A stretch of DNA of 64,000 nt, taken from contig CM047426.1 of assembly GCA_026168455.1 (NCBI GenBank), positions 45,092,307 to 45,156,306 of the forward strand, in the 5' to 3' direction. A program made the position numbers and the translations under genes. This DNA comes from Theocolax elegans. Its lineage: Eukaryota > Arthropoda > Insecta > Hymenoptera > Cerocephalidae. This document shows positions 33,290 through 45,327 of this stretch, in pieces. The stretch's first letter is position 1. Each line of letters opens with the position of its first letter. The notes below the pieces were generated by a model. That model worked only from the letters and a program-made list of their open reading frames with translations, ran no database searches and was not told the DNA's origin.

Positions 33290-34440
33290 TTTATCCTCAA
33301 AATGACCTGTGAAGTGGATTACGTTTACGCTTTTTACTATTGTCAGTGTTCTCTGTTTTTAATGGCCAACAGTAGTCAGCCATCATATGTGCATTCCACT
33401 TACCCTGATAACGTCTTTCCATGTCCTTCATATCTTGATGAAAGCGTTCTCTTTGTTCTTCGCTGTAATCCCCAAGATTTTGTGGGAACTTGTAACTCAT
33501 CAAACAGCCTAATTTCTCATAATTTTTGAGCATTTCGACTACCAATTCCCTATAGTTTCCAGTCTTGTGATTACCCAAAAAAATTTTTAACTACGCTTTT
33601 AAAGCTTAGTTATGCAGCTCGTTCTTTCTCGGACATTGTGTTTAAGAATGATTTATCTCTTAGCAACTTACGAATTTGAGGTCCATCAAAGATATCTTCT
33701 TTCAATTTTGCACTAGATAAATCTGGAAACTGTTTAACCAAGTAAGTGAAACATTGTCCTTTCTTATCCAAAGCTTTTACGTATTGTTTCATTAAATCAA
33801 GTTTTATGTGCAAAGGGTTTGTTTATGATGTTCATAGATCCAGTTAGTATTGTTTTTTTTAGTATAATGACTACTGCGATCTCGACTATCCCACAGGCAC
33901 AGAAAGCATGGAAACTTTGTGAAGCCAGATTACTGACTCAGAATTAGTGTGAGTATCTTAAGATCCTCACAAATCTGCCAATTGTGTTGTGTGTACTTAA
34001 TCTTATTCAAAACTATCTCAATATTTTCATATGTTTCCTTCAGCGTTATCGAATGGGCTACGGGTACAGGAGCAAACACATTTGTATTATGTAACAACAG
34101 TGCTTTGAGGCTTCGTTTAGAGGAATCTATGAATAGCCTCCAATCATTGGGTACGTATACATTCTCTTTTAACTCATTCATGAGACCATAAACATCATTG
34201 CTATACACCAAGTCTTCTTCTTTAATAAAGTATTTTCGGAAAACCTCATCTTTGTTACGATAAAAGGAAACTCGTTTCTTTGGACAGCATATTTCTTTCT
34301 TTTAGTCTTGAAACTAGTAATTCTGCTGCATCTTTCGGTAGCCCAAGGTTCTGATTAAATCATTCAAATCATCTTGATTAAACGTCCGTATTGTGGTATC
34401 TTTTCCTGTCTATATATACTCTTCCTGATCTTCATCATCA
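33290..34440 (-). pseudogene. Remnant of an arthropod repeat-associated gene family (uncharacterised)
   Basis: From high to low coordinates the minus strand encodes DAAELLVSRLKERNMLSKET, then DWRLFIDSSKRSLKALLLH (34,110), YENIEIVLNKIKYTQHNW, FPCFLCLWDSRDRSSHYTK (33,880), LDLMKQYVKALDKKG (33,790), ERFHQDMKDMERRYQGKW (33,430) and MMADYCW. The order and wording match a widespread, multicopy family of proteins of unknown function in arthropod and other invertebrate genomes. The family looks transposon-borne. I recognise it from general knowledge and did not search. Frameshifts and stops near 33,600, 33,830 and 33,930 break it into pieces. Confidence 0.6.
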
Positions 34441-34469
34441 TTATTACTTCTACTACAAACTTCTTCAAT

Positions 34470-34609
34470 GTCTTCTTAGTATTCGCACGTCTTTCTTATT
34501 TTTAGGCCAATAGAAACGTTGTTTTATACATTTATATGTTTTTGTTACCCCTTTATGCCCTGCGCAAACAGACTCGTGCATTTCGCGAATAATATTTTCC
34601 CTATTACTT
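34470..34609 (-). pseudogene. Gypsy integrase zinc-finger fragment
   Basis: Minus strand ENIIREMHESVCAGHKGVTK followed by KCIKQRFYWPKNKKDV. This is the start of the HHCC finger that precedes a Gypsy integrase core. It is the continuation of the pol fragment at 35,600-36,530, separated from it by the LTR-like insertion starting at 34,610. Confidence 0.65.
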
Positions 34610-35590
34610 TGTGACATGGCAGTTCTAACTGCATGTCACATACTTACTTTATATTTATAGTGTATATTAATTATTCCAAAGCCCCGTAGCTTATAGGAAT
34701 TAATTGTAAAACTCACTCGGAATCCAGATAGTCTAGACCGTGAGGAAAGAGTTCGGACTTTTAGTTATTGACATGCGCGCACACACAAACCCTATTACAG
34801 CAAATTTTCTAATTCCTTTGAAAACCTTGCAGCTCCTTAAAAATCCTTTTAGCACCTTGGTAGTCCTTCTAGCTCTTTGAAAGTCTAGCTTTGAAGATGA
34901 TGACCAGCTATGTATAACGCCGAGCTGTACCAAGTCCGTATATTATTGTACTCGAGCTTCTAGCAGTAAACTTAAAATAGATATTAAAAACAAGGACAAA
35001 TTCGACATTAATTTGAGTTTAATATAAGGAACAATTATCGCTTATTTGGTTTTCAAGCTGTTCCTGTATACGTTATTAATGTCGAGCTTCCAGAATGGCA
35101 TGTTGATTGTAAGGTGCGAGAAGGAGAGAGAGAGAAAGAGAGAAGTTGCGCTATACACACAGTATACGCGCGTCGGATCGGCCGAGTCAAGCGGACGAGA
35201 TGGGACTGTTGTGTCAAGCGCATGCGCGCGGACTCGCTGCTCGGATCAACACGACGAACTCGGTGATTCCGAGTCGGGCCGTCGAACGAGACGTTTGGTT
35301 TAAAACCTTCACTGTAGTTATTACGAGAGTGGTTATATTTTTATTAATTGTTTAAATTCGAGCATCTGCAGGTGAGAGTTCCTGCCTAAACTCCCTGTCT
35401 TCCAGCTTCCCGGCAAGCTGTGATTTGTGCGTGTGTGTGCGGTAATCGCGTGTAATAAAGATATAAATTTTGCCGCGTGAACGCGGCTGGCGACCGTGAC
35501 TAGTTTGTTCGTTTATTTATTGTATTCTTATCAATTTATTATTATTAAAGTCTCTAGCTCGAATAAAAGTGTTGTTATTTTATTGTATAA
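34610..35590 (+). repeat. LTR-like repeat, copy 3, inserted in a Gypsy pol
   Basis: Begins TGTGACATGGCAGTT as copy 2 does. It contains the shared block (GCGGACTCGCTG near 35,227, GAGTCGGGCC, GTGTGTGTGCGGTAATCGC) and an exact 13-bp TGGCGACCGTGAC at 35,488-35,500. That motif complements the 3' end of arginine tRNA and suggests a primer-binding site directly after the LTR. A further 90 bp resembles the leader of copy 2. The internal coding region is absent. The right breakpoint lies somewhere in 35,580-35,600, and I found no target duplication. Confidence 0.55.
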
Positions 35591-36530
35591 GAGCCGTTCA
35601 CACTGATCCCCAGTGAACGTGTTTTAACTTTCTTTCACGCATTTTTTAAAATTTCATTCCAAGAAACGTTTTCAATAAATTCGCTCGTTACGATACTGAT
35701 TGAACGTAATTTTTCTTTCAATATAATGTTTTTCAAATTTAATAGAATTGTTTTTAGAGTACTAGTGATTTCAGTCGCTCTTCGTCACATAAAACCATAG
35801 CAAAATGTTTTTTTCCGTTTTTGTTTTTTATTTTATTTGTCCCGGATTTAAATTCGAAAAATGAGGTAATAATAATTTTGAAGCCAAATTTCTGGATCCT
35901 TTGACTAAAGGTATTCCGGTTGTAGTTATGAAATACATGTTATTATCTCTTCTCATAATGAGTTGTTCTGTAACTTCAAAAGATTTTTTCTCCTCTTTTG
36001 GAATTTTGTGAACATCCTTTTCTTTCCAGGACTCGTCAAAATCGTTGTTAAAACTATTTTCCTCCATGAGTTGTAACCTTTTGTCTGAGTTACTTATCGT
36101 TTCATCAGTTTCCTCGGGGTCTTCTGGTATTATAAGAAGGTCTAAGGCTGGTTCTTTTGCTATATTGGACCTTTCGTGTCGCATCGCTTCTGTTATTTTT
36201 CCTGCGCAACTGCGTGTTTCGATATCATGATTTTTAATAACATAAACAAGTTCTTCTATTGGATTTCTTGATAACGCATCAGCATTAACGTTACTTTTAC
36301 CGGCTGTGTATACAATGTTAAAGTCGCATGCATTTAGTTTTATTCTCCATTTGCTAACTCTCGATGTTAGGTCCACCGAGTTTTTAAACCAAACTAGTGG
36401 TTTATAATCTGTTATAATAAAGAATCGATGATCTCTTAGATATCAGTCAAACCGAGTAACGACATACAGTATGGCTAATGCTTCCCTTGAATAAGTGTCA
36501 TATTTTTGCTCAGCTTTCTGAGGCTTTTTT
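35591..36530 (-). pseudogene. Gypsy pol fragment: RNase H end and spacer
   Basis: The minus strand reads EQKYDTYSREALAILYVVTRF, a stop, FFIITDYKPLVWFKN, SRVSKWRIKLNACDFNIVY and SNVNADALSRNP. This is the C-terminal half of a Gypsy RNase H with its conserved DYKPL and ADALSR. A spacer follows to about 35,600, with the frame shifting near 35,830. The HHCC finger resumes at 34,609, so the element was split by the LTR-like insertion. No reverse transcriptase remains. Confidence 0.75.
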
Positions 36531-36575
36531 TAATCGTTCTTTACGATTAGGTGTACTCATATCCTCTGTTATGTT

Positions 36576-36932
36576 AAGAGGTCAAGCCTGGGTCAAAACT
36601 AAAAAAAAACAATATTTATTTAAACAACATTGAATTTTAACAATTAATAATTTGTTTTGTAAAAATGGAAAACATTTCTTAATTTTTTGAACTAATTATA
36701 TTATTATTAACTTTTATCTCAAATTTTTTTGGCCAATATGTCACATAAATATTTTAATTAATTATGAGACTCCATACTCTGAATTTTCTCCATACTAAAC
36801 TTACCGCAGGATATTTCATAAAATGGCCTAAAAATTTAAAGTAGAAAATAATAATAATATAATTTGTTTAAAAAATTATTAATTGTTAAAATTGAATATC
36901 TTTTTTCCAATTTTAACCCAGACTTAGCCGGT
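36576..36932. repeat. Palindromic miniature repeat (about 350 bp)
   Basis: AGCCTGGGTCAAAACT at 36,583 pairs with the TTTTAACCCAGACTTAG stretch near 36,912. Inside, TTGAATTTTAACAATTAATAAT pairs with TTATTAATTGTTAAAATTGAA. The centre is AT-rich. It behaves as an inverted-repeat element without coding sequence. Confidence 0.6.
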
Positions 36933-37132
36933 GTTAAACGATCAAAATATCAAAATAATTTTTATCTCCAAAATTGATAGAAAATTGCTTAAAAAATACG
37001 GTTGTATTATTCAATTATTCATTTTTAATTTCTTTTTACCACAAATCGATTTTCAATAAATTTGATAATTTTGATAAATATTTTTTTTCACTCAAATATA
37101 ATTTAATCTAATTTTATTCTATGTATATATGT

Positions 37133-37366
<234 letters not shown>

Positions 37367-37389
37367 TTTATTTACGAGTATCATAATCT

Positions 37390-38492
37390 GTATATCGACG
37401 CCTGAGTGGAACAAAGACCTATCTCGGCGGCGGCTTGAAGAAAGCCCTATCTCGGCCGCCGCTTCGATAAGACCCTATCTCGGCGGCGGCTTGAAGAAAG
37501 CCTTATCTCGGCCGCCGCTTCGAGAAGACCCTATCTCGGCGGCGGCTTGAAGAAAGACCTTTCTCAAATGAGATTTTTTGTTTTCAAATTTTGTAGTGGC
37601 AGTACTGCGCGATTTTAAATTATGGTTTTAAGCAGGGTTGCAAATATTTAATTACTTTTCTAATTCAATACCTACATTAATTAGTAATTACTTTTGTACT
37701 GAGTAATTAAACTTTTTTTTAATACTTAATTACTTTTATACTGAGTAATTAAACTTTTTTTTAATTAATAATTACTTTTGGACTGAGTAATTAAACTTTT
37801 ATTAAATTATTATTTAGAAAGAAGAATTAATAATTCTTAAGGATTACCCATCAGTTTTAGAGTTATTCTTAAAATTTAATACTACTTTACCATCATCCGC
37901 TCCAGTAGAGAGGCTTTTTTCGATTGCCACGCTTCTGGACAGTTCATTTCAAATGTAATTATTAATTTAAATAAGGATTAACTACTTAGTCCTGAAGTAT
38001 TCATTAATTTAAAAATAGTTTAATTACTCAGTCGAAAAGTAATTATTAATTAAAAAAAAGTTTAATTACTCAGTCCAAAAGTAATTATTAATTTAAAAAA
38101 GTTAATTACTCAATCCAAAAGTAATTATTAATTAAAAAAAGGTTTAATTACTCAGTATAAAAGTAATTAAGAATTAAAAAAAAGTTTAATTACTCAGTAT
38201 AAAAGTAATTAAGAATTAAAAAAAAGTTTAATTACTCAGTACAAAAGTAATTACTAATAATTGTAGGTATTGAAATAGAAAAGTAATTAAATATTTGCAA
38301 CCCTGCTTAAAACCATAATTTAAAATCGCGCAGTACTGCCACTACAAAATTTGAAAACAAAAAATCTCATTTCAGAAAGGTCTTTCTTCAAGTCGCCGCC
38401 GAGATAGGGTCTTATCGAAGCGGCGGCCGAGATAGGGCTTTCTACAAGCCGCCGCCGAGATAGGTCTTTGTTCCACTCATGCATCGATATAC
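37390..38492. mobile_element. 1.1-kb palindromic hAT-derived element
   Basis: The left end GTATATCGACGCCTGAGTGG, followed by AACAAAGACCTATCTCGGC, is mirrored at 38,440-38,492. Inside each arm lie repeats of a CTATCTCGGCGGCGGCTTG / CTATCTCGGCCGCCGCTTC pair, five units on the left and three on the right. Next come mirrored AGTACTGC...TTAAGCAGGGTTGCAAATA stretches, then many copies of TTAATTACTCAGT-type repeats. The centre carries a hAT dimerisation-domain remnant. The structure would fold back almost completely. Confidence 0.7.
37818..37958 (+). pseudogene. hAT transposase dimerisation-domain (hATC) remnant
   Basis: One open frame reads [20 protein letters not shown] and continues [17 protein letters not shown] before a TAA at 37,956. 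The [10 protein letters not shown] box is the hallmark of the C-terminal dimerisation region of hAT transposases, which is needed for oligomer formation. Only about 46 codons survive, at the centre of the palindrome, so the element is non-autonomous. This suggests it arose by internal deletion of a hAT copy. Confidence 0.7.
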
Positions 38493-38890
38493 AATAGAAA
38501 TAATTTATTAGATTAAATAATAAGATAAATGTGTTCGTGCAACACTCCAGAATTAAAGACAACGGAATAGCGTTTTCTGATACGCATGCGCTATTCTGTC
38601 GCTTATTCTGTTCCACGCGATTTCAGTCGAGTTATATTTGTAACGCAAGAAACATGTAAATATCTGCCGACATATATTTCTACATGTAGAAAAATGAGTC
38701 TATTACAGTAAGTATTCTAAGTATATTATTTTACATGCAGTAAACTTCAAAACACAATCAAACGTATGGCTATTCAATATTTTTAAATATTTGTTTATTT
38801 TTCTAATTACTTTTGTTAGATTAAATATAAAAGCTTTACAATGTTTGTTAGAATTATTTTATTTACTTTACGCCCGATTACAAATATATA
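38493..38890. other. Spacer without recognised gene
   Basis: Mixed AT-rich DNA between the hAT palindrome and the DD41D element. It contains a short inverted pair around GCATGCGC (38,584), and I see no gene. Confidence 0.4.
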
Positions 38891-39847
38891 TAGGGTGTTC
38901 TGAAATTCATTCCGTTAATTTCGCACACGTATAAAGCACGAAATTCTAAGCAACTTTTCTATTTGACAAATTTCGATTTGAAGTTTATTTATTAAGTTAT
39001 TGTTAGTTAAACATTATTAATTCGAGCCAATAAGAGCGCGCCAGTCGGCGATGGGCGGTGCAGAGAGACCGAAAGCGGTGCGTGGAGGGAGCGTTGGGAG
39101 AGGGGAAGCATATTGGTTGATTCATTTGTTATTCAACACGTTAATATGCGACAAAATTAAGAGAATCGGGAGATTAAAAAATGCCCGATAAGGAAATGTC
39201 AAACCTCGAAATTAATTAATTATTTAATTAATTTGAGTATTAAGTAATTTATTATTTAATACAATTATTCCGTAGCATCATTGTATTTTCTTTAAACAAT
39301 ACTTTTTATAATTTAAATTAATAATTTTTAAAATTTAAATTTAAGTTTATAAATTTTTCTAACGTATAAATAATTAATTAAATTAATAATTTTATCATTT
39401 AAGTTAAACAAAAATTAAAAATAATAATTATTTGTAAATGGAAATAATTAATTATTAATTTTTAGTGCAAATATTTTAACAATTTTTTATGGTTTTAAAA
39501 TTCTTTTATTAATGTTCATTTATTATAAACAATTGTAATGACAGTTTAATTAATAAATTAACCTTTTATACACAATTCATAGATACATTATGCTTTAATT
39601 TTGCAAATAATTTTTTTTTGCTATATTAAATCTACAAATTTAAAAATAATCTACAAATTTAAAAAAAAATCTACAAATTTAAAAAAAAAGTTAAAAATTT
39701 TGTAAACCTATTGTAACACGTGGACACTAATATTACGTTAATATTAAATAGCGTTTAAATTTGAATTGTTTTGCTTTTGTGAAATCTTTATATTTGACCA
39801 TATAAATAATTAGCCAAATCGAACCTAGTAAAAATTAAATTCCATTT
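38891..39847 (+). repeat. Left long terminal inverted repeat of DD41D element
   Basis: Matches 55,960-56,907 in reverse complement along its whole length, including CGAGCCAATAAGAGCGCGCC near 39,020 and CGAACCTAGTAAAAATTA near 39,823. The GC-rich segment at 39,020-39,110, with a CCAAT word in an otherwise AT-rich repeat, could be a promoter or transposase-binding region. It continues for about 20 bp beyond the Copia insertion (48,062-48,082). Confidence 0.8.
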
Positions 39848-39852
39848 AATAA

Positions 39853-40103
39853 TGATGGATTATTGGGTGGTGGCAGCAATAAAAACACGCCTCACTACAC
39901 TTCACTTTATCGTTATTTAATATAAAATAGTCAAATATTAAAAGTACAAAGTAATATAATCTATATCTCGCGGACGCGCCGAAACGATCAACACAGATCG
40001 GTAGCTGAGTAGGGAGTGTTAGTCCTCCGACTAACATCGTGTGTTGCAACGGTATAATGAGTGGAGGGGGAACTCGACCTAAGGGCCGATCGCAACTCCA
40101 TCA
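39853..40103 (-). repeat. Copia 3' LTR (minus orientation)
   Basis: 251 bp with TGATGGA...TCCATCA ends. It is identical by eye to 47,806-48,056. Confidence 0.95.
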
Positions 40104-40118
40104 CTCCCTCCCGATCGG
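40104..40118 (-). other. Copia polypurine tract
   Basis: GATCGGGAGGGAG on the minus strand lies directly before the 3' LTR, where a polypurine primer for plus-strand DNA synthesis is expected. Confidence 0.7.
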
Positions 40119-40190
40119 ACCTGCAATCACTTACTGTTTCCTAAAAGAAATACAAATCACACATATTAAGCATAATATATACGCATCTCT

Positions 40191-41186
40191 TTATCCATTC
40201 ATTATCTTGAAGGTTAGTTTATTATGTAAACCAAAAGCCAACGGCTTCGTAAATATAACAGCAAGCTGTTCTTTTGACTTAACCCACATCACTTTAACAA
40301 AACCCATTTTAACACATTCTCTTACATAATGTTCTTTAATTTCAATCATATGCCGTAACTTATTGCTACCTGTCATTTGGGTGGCTGCACCAGCCGCCTT
40401 ATTGTCGCACCACAAAATCATAGGTTTAAAGTCATCAATTAGAATCAATTTTAGAGAATTTAACAACGCAATTTTATATTGACACGCCTCGCTCATTGCC
40501 ACATACTCAGCTTGACAGGTAGATAGTGCGACATATGATTGCTTGTGCGTCTTCCAAGACACCGCATCTCCAAATAATTTAATTACAAAACCACTAGTTG
40601 TCAAACTATGTTTACAATCGGCAAAACTTGCATCAGAATAGGTTTGAATATCATCAGTATTGCCAGTATATTTTAGACCCAAGGACGCACTTCCCTTTAA
40701 ATATCTAAAAATCCTTTTTATCATTTTCCAATCGTCCTCATTCGGATTTATTTGATGCCTACTGACAATATTCACTGCATAAGTGATATCAGGACGCGTC
40801 ACATTTGCTAGATACAATAATGAACCCACGGCTTCTCTATAGGGAACATTCAGTTTGATTTCGTCACTTTTGTATTCCGATTCTGTCTCACTCTCTTCGC
40901 GATCGCGTCTCTTACAATTTGCTACCTGGTTTGTAATCATCGGAGTCCTTTGCGGATGCATCTCACCAAACCCAAATCTCTGTAACAATTTTAATATATA
41001 GCTTTCTTGTGACAATGTCAACGTTTTGTTCACTCTATCCCGTATAATCTTAATTCCTAGAAAGCACTTCGGTTCTCCCAGATCAGTCATTTCAAATTCT
41101 GATTTTAATTTAGTTTTCACCTCGCTTAGTCGGACTTTATCGTTGCTAGCAATTAACATATCAACAACATATAAAACCAAAAACAA
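40191..41186 (-). pseudogene. Copia pol: reverse transcriptase end and RNase H
   Basis: A 331-codon frame with the reverse transcriptase active-site box YVVDMLIAS, where the first catalytic Asp of YVDD is Val. It continues with FEMTDLGEPKCFLGIKI and ITYAVNIVSRHQ. RNase H has YSDASFADCKHSLTTSG, STCQAEYVAMSEACQ and WCDNKAA. It continues the frame of the pol segment upstream after a shift in 41,190-41,300. It would have copied genomic RNA in cytoplasmic particles. The YVVD change predicts a dead polymerase. Confidence 0.9.
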
Positions 41187-41299
41187 GAATTTATTCCCCT
41201 CTCGCCAAGTAAATAAACATGATTCGCTATCATGAGTGACTAGACCTATTTTATTAGCAGCTTCCGTAAACCTTTCATTCCAACGTCTCGGACTGATTT

Positions 41300-43204
41300 C
41301 TAACCATACAGCGCTTTCTTCAACTTACAGACCTTCTCTCGCTTCTCTTTGTTCGTCACATTCATGCCTTCTGGCAATTCCATGTATATCTCTTCGCTTA
41401 TAGTTCCGTTCAAGAAAGCGGTTTTCACGTCCATTTGATATACGTCCAAATCATATTTATTAATGATAGCTAGAACCGATCTTATCAAGGTTAATCTCGA
41501 AACAGGTGCGTATGTTTCAACTAAATCATATTCATTTCTATCCTTGAAGCCTCTTATAACAAGTCTCGCTTTATATTTACACGTCCCTTCCTTTTCCATC
41601 TTTCTCTTCAAGACCCACCTAGAATCAATTATATTCGGTTTAATTTCGCCTCTCATAATTTCAGATCGTTCTACCAGTTCCCATACTTCATTTTTGTTCA
41701 TTGAGTCCAATTTTCTCTGAATTGCAGACAACCAATTTTCTTTGTCATTTGAACTCATCGCCTCTCTATACGATTGTGGGTCACAGTTAATTTTTGCTAG
41801 CAGTGCATGATATTTCGGATCACTTAATGTTTGTTCCTTTTCTGTTTCGCTTTCTTTCGCTTGTAATTTCCTCGGGCGACCACTCTTTCTCTTTTCTACT
41901 CCCTCCTTTATTATTTCCTCCGATTCTCTCGACACATCTTTCTCATAATTCAAGAACCACTTCTCGTTGTTTACCTTTTCAAAATTATTATCCCAGTCTT
42001 GTATTTGATTCTTTGTGAATCTGTCACCAAAAACAATTTTTTCATTGAATCTCACATCTCGACTTTCATAAAATCTATTCTCATCTGGTTTGAACAAGAC
42101 ATAACCGGTGGCTTTGCACCCAACAAGAAAACTTGTGATTGCAATCTGTCTAAACTTAAGACCTATTTTTCTCTGAATCTTCACATAAGCCATGCAACCG
42201 AAACGCCTAAATTGTTTTAAATTCACGGTATAATTTGGGTTAAATTTTTCCAAAGGAGAAACCATTTCATTTGACTTGTGTGGAGTTCTATTGTAAGCAT
42301 AAACAGCAGCACTCAAAGCCAAGTCCCACATATTTTCTGGAAATTTGGAATCAAACATCAGCGCTCTTACTTTCTTCTGAATTGTATGATTGAATCTCTC
42401 AGCCACTCCATTGTGCTGAGGAGTATCAGGGCATGCCAGCTGCAGTTCAGCTCTGAGTTTTTCCAGTATTTTAACTGTATCGCCTCCCGTAAATTCTGTG
42501 CCCTTATCTGATCTTAAGTAACAGACTTTCGCGTCTGTTGAATGGATTATTTGTAATGGAGCAGATGCTCTCATCCTCGTCTCATTGAAAGGCAATCTGT
42601 TCATTTTAGTCATTCTACACACTTCGCATTCAAGCACGGAATTATCAAATTTCACATCACTCAATTCCTTAAAATCAGGAAATCTCTCCTGCAAGTTTCT
42701 CAGATAATTTAAAGAGGCATGACCCATCCTCACATGCCATAACATTGACTTATTTGATTGGACAGGTAAATCTGTGTCGCTATCAATTTCTTTTTCACAT
42801 CTCATTTTTTCATTAGGGTTTATAGTTATTTCGTTAAGTTTATGCAGTTTTCTATCTATCACTGTTGTTTCAAAGCTTGAACCGACTTTCAACACGTCAC
42901 TTTTATTCTTAATTTCTGACTGGGATTCGATTTCATGGATTTCATTTAATTTTACATCAGGAGTCTGTTTAATTTTACTTCTGGTCAGAAGGTACGCAAT
43001 TGGTGTGCAATTGGATTTTTCAGAACTTGATTTTAAAGTATCGCTTCGCTTTTCTATTTCGACTTCAATCAACCAGTATGGTTTCTCGTATATTCCAGTT
43101 AGAAAGGTTTTATTCGAAATAGGATCAAATATATCTACTCTCTTGTTATGCAAATAAATGCCTAGTCCCTTGTTTACAAATTTTCCGATAATGTTTCCGC
43201 GCAA
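41300..43204 (-). pseudogene. Copia pol: integrase and reverse transcriptase start
   Basis: A 634-codon frame. The HHCC integrase finger has WHVRMGHASLNYL and CEVCRMTK. The core shows the second Asp (RSDKGTEFTGG) and the Glu (NGVAERFNHTIQKKVRALM). The segment holding the first Asp is missing, between LQIIHSTD and AKVCYL. Reverse transcriptase begins near residue 540, with VETYAPVSRLTLIRSVLA and the catalytic MDVKTAFLNG. Just upstream (43,205-43,280) the protease DSG core is absent, although ILTLNNVICAE, which normally follows it, remains. The element cannot be autonomous. Confidence 0.9.
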
Positions 43205-43274
43205 ATCACATTATTTAAGGTTAAAATTCTATTATTTCCCGTTTTAATATCTACGCATCCCGCTCCCTCCGATT

Positions 43275-44423
43275 TTAAGCTCGCCTCTGGAATTTTGTTT
43301 GCGCATCTCTCACATTTCTCTCATCACTTCCAAATTGTCTTTTGTAACCAAGAGTTCGATTCTCTTGGTTAAATCTCGCATACCTTATAATACCGCGTCC
43401 TCTTCCACGTCTCTCGTTGCTCGCATCTCTTGTGCTGGGATTTGGGCAATTCTCGGCCCTATGGTCCCGTGATAATTGCCTACAATTGTAGCACAATTTT
43501 TCTCCCGAGTTTTTCCTGGGAGAGTCACGACTAATATGCCCATATGCGTGACACTCGTAGCAACGCATCCCTTCTATTTGTGCGGCAGCCAGAGCTACTC
43601 TAGGCTCCACACTACTGCTCACTGTCACACCTCCGCTTCCCTTCCTCATCGCTTCATGCTGTAAAAGAAATGTTTTTAATTGATTATAATTTAGATCCTT
43701 ACCCGTCGCGTTTTTGTTCACAAAATTAAGTTCGTGAATCTGTGGCACTTCTCGTACTATTGCATTATAAAATGCATCACGAATCTCAGATTCAGCAAAC
43801 GGCTGAGTATGAGGAATATTATTATGTGTTCTTATTATCTCATCAAATTTGTCAACGAAAACTGACACTTTCTCTTTACGTTTGAACACCAAAGAATACA
43901 ACTGTTTCCTTAAGTTAACAGACGATAAACTACATTCACATCTCTTAATTTCTTTAATTTTTTCCAGCATCTCTTTCGGGTCTTTAATATCAATTAATTT
44001 GGCGTGATAATTTTGATCGATATGATTTATTAAAATGCCTCTGACTTTAAACTGATCTCGCGTTAACATTTCTTTTTCCGTCACGTCTCGTTTTTCAGAG
44101 TCTTCATCAATAATGAACATTAAATCCAAGGCAATTAATTCCGAAGTAAAGTAATCAATAAACAGTTCGTATTTCATTTGTACCGATAATTTATAATCTC
44201 TCTTTGTACTCGAATCTCTCATATTCAGTAATTTAATCGCGTCTTTAAACTCACTCATGTCATTCGATTTGTTAAAATTTTTAGTTTCCGAATTATTTTC
44301 TTTCTCTACTTCTGATCTAATTAATTTTATTATATCCGCTTTCGATATAACGTCATGCCCCGAATTTTCCGTCGAATTATGTGTAATTTCTTCAAAATCA
44401 TTTTCATTCTTATCATAAAACTT
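43275..44423 (-). pseudogene. Copia gag, C-terminal part
   Basis: The frame contains the gag core (FKVRGILINHIDQNYHAKLI, LRKQLYSLVFKRKEKVSVFV, KFDEIIRTHNNI) and zinc knuckles near its end (CYECHAYGHISRDS, with the last Cys replaced by Ser, and CYNCRQLSRDHRAENC). It ends in an Arg/Gly-rich tail. The open frame extends to 44,534, but bases above 44,423 belong to an inserted element, so the first codons there are not gag. Joined at the insertion site it is in frame with the 45,717-46,474 segment. Gag would form the particle shell. Confidence 0.85.
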
Positions 44424-44470
44424 GTGACGGGCCTGACTATATGTAGACATATAGTCAGTATCCAGTCGCA

Positions 44471-44550
44471 TTGAACAACGGCTCAAGCGGTAGAGCGTTA
44501 GCGTTTGGTCCGAGAGATCGGGGTTCAAATTCAACTTTCGGTAGTTTTTT
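44471..44550 (+). other. tRNA-like segment with A and B box similarity
   Basis: GGCTCAAGCGGTAGAGCG resembles an A box region and GGGGTTCAAATTC a B box. A T9 run at 44,544-44,552 follows, the layout of a polymerase III unit. It resembles 29,765-29,850 in layout. The stems pair poorly. Confidence 0.4.
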
Positions 44551-45327
44551 TTTAATTATTTAAATTAATTAATTATTTAAATTAATTTATTTAAATAATT
44601 AGATAACCAAAATTGATACAATTTATAATTTTATTGAAATTTTTATGTTTTTTGCTACTTTTGCCAAAAATATGGAGTCAATATGATAAGAAATAGTTAA
44701 GTTAATAATTTATAAGGTTTATAAAAATATATAATGTTTATAGTTAAATTTTACATTACACTTAAAATATATACAAAAGGATTAAATAATAAAACAAATT
44801 ATAGATATTAAAATTATTAAGTAAAAGGAGACAATCACATAATTAATTCAGAGTAAATAAATTCTATCAAACAAAGGCAAGAGAGTATAAAGGATTGTTA
44901 TAAATAATATTATTATAATTGTTAATAATTTAATAAATGTAAAGTAGAATATAAGAAAAGACATTTTAATAAATTTAGCTAAAGAACCAAAGCAGAAATA
45001 TACAGAAAGACTAAGGTAGACGACCTCAAGAAAAACACAAACATATGATCACATACGTATATATGAGAAGGAAGGAGAAAGGGTAACCAATTTACAAGGA
45101 TCCAGGTGGAAAAGTGGAAAAAGTGGGAAGTCAATCCCTTCTACCTAACTAATCGTATATAATGAGATGTATCGCTGCCGAAGGCAGCATTCGCCTAGAG
45201 TTCGCGGGCGACCTAACAGGTCGGACCGCGTTTGTCTGTTATAATATATTTTATAATTTAAATGTCTCTAGCGATTTGCTCATTTTACCTGACCAAATAC
45301 CACATAACCGTGTCATAAAAGGAAGTT

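Noticed and set aside
34610..35796. Longer LTR ending at CGTCACA (35,796), with ends TGTGAC...GTCACA
   Set aside because: Gypsy spacer coding continues on the minus strand through 35,600-35,800, so this part belongs to the interrupted host element. The flanking bases also do not form a duplication.
45174..45203. Second Helitron-like end (CTGCCGAAGGCAG hairpin followed by CCTAG)
   Set aside because: CTAG is followed by A, not T, and the hairpin is not directly adjacent. It lies inside the 1.29-kb insertion, so it was kept only as a hairpin.
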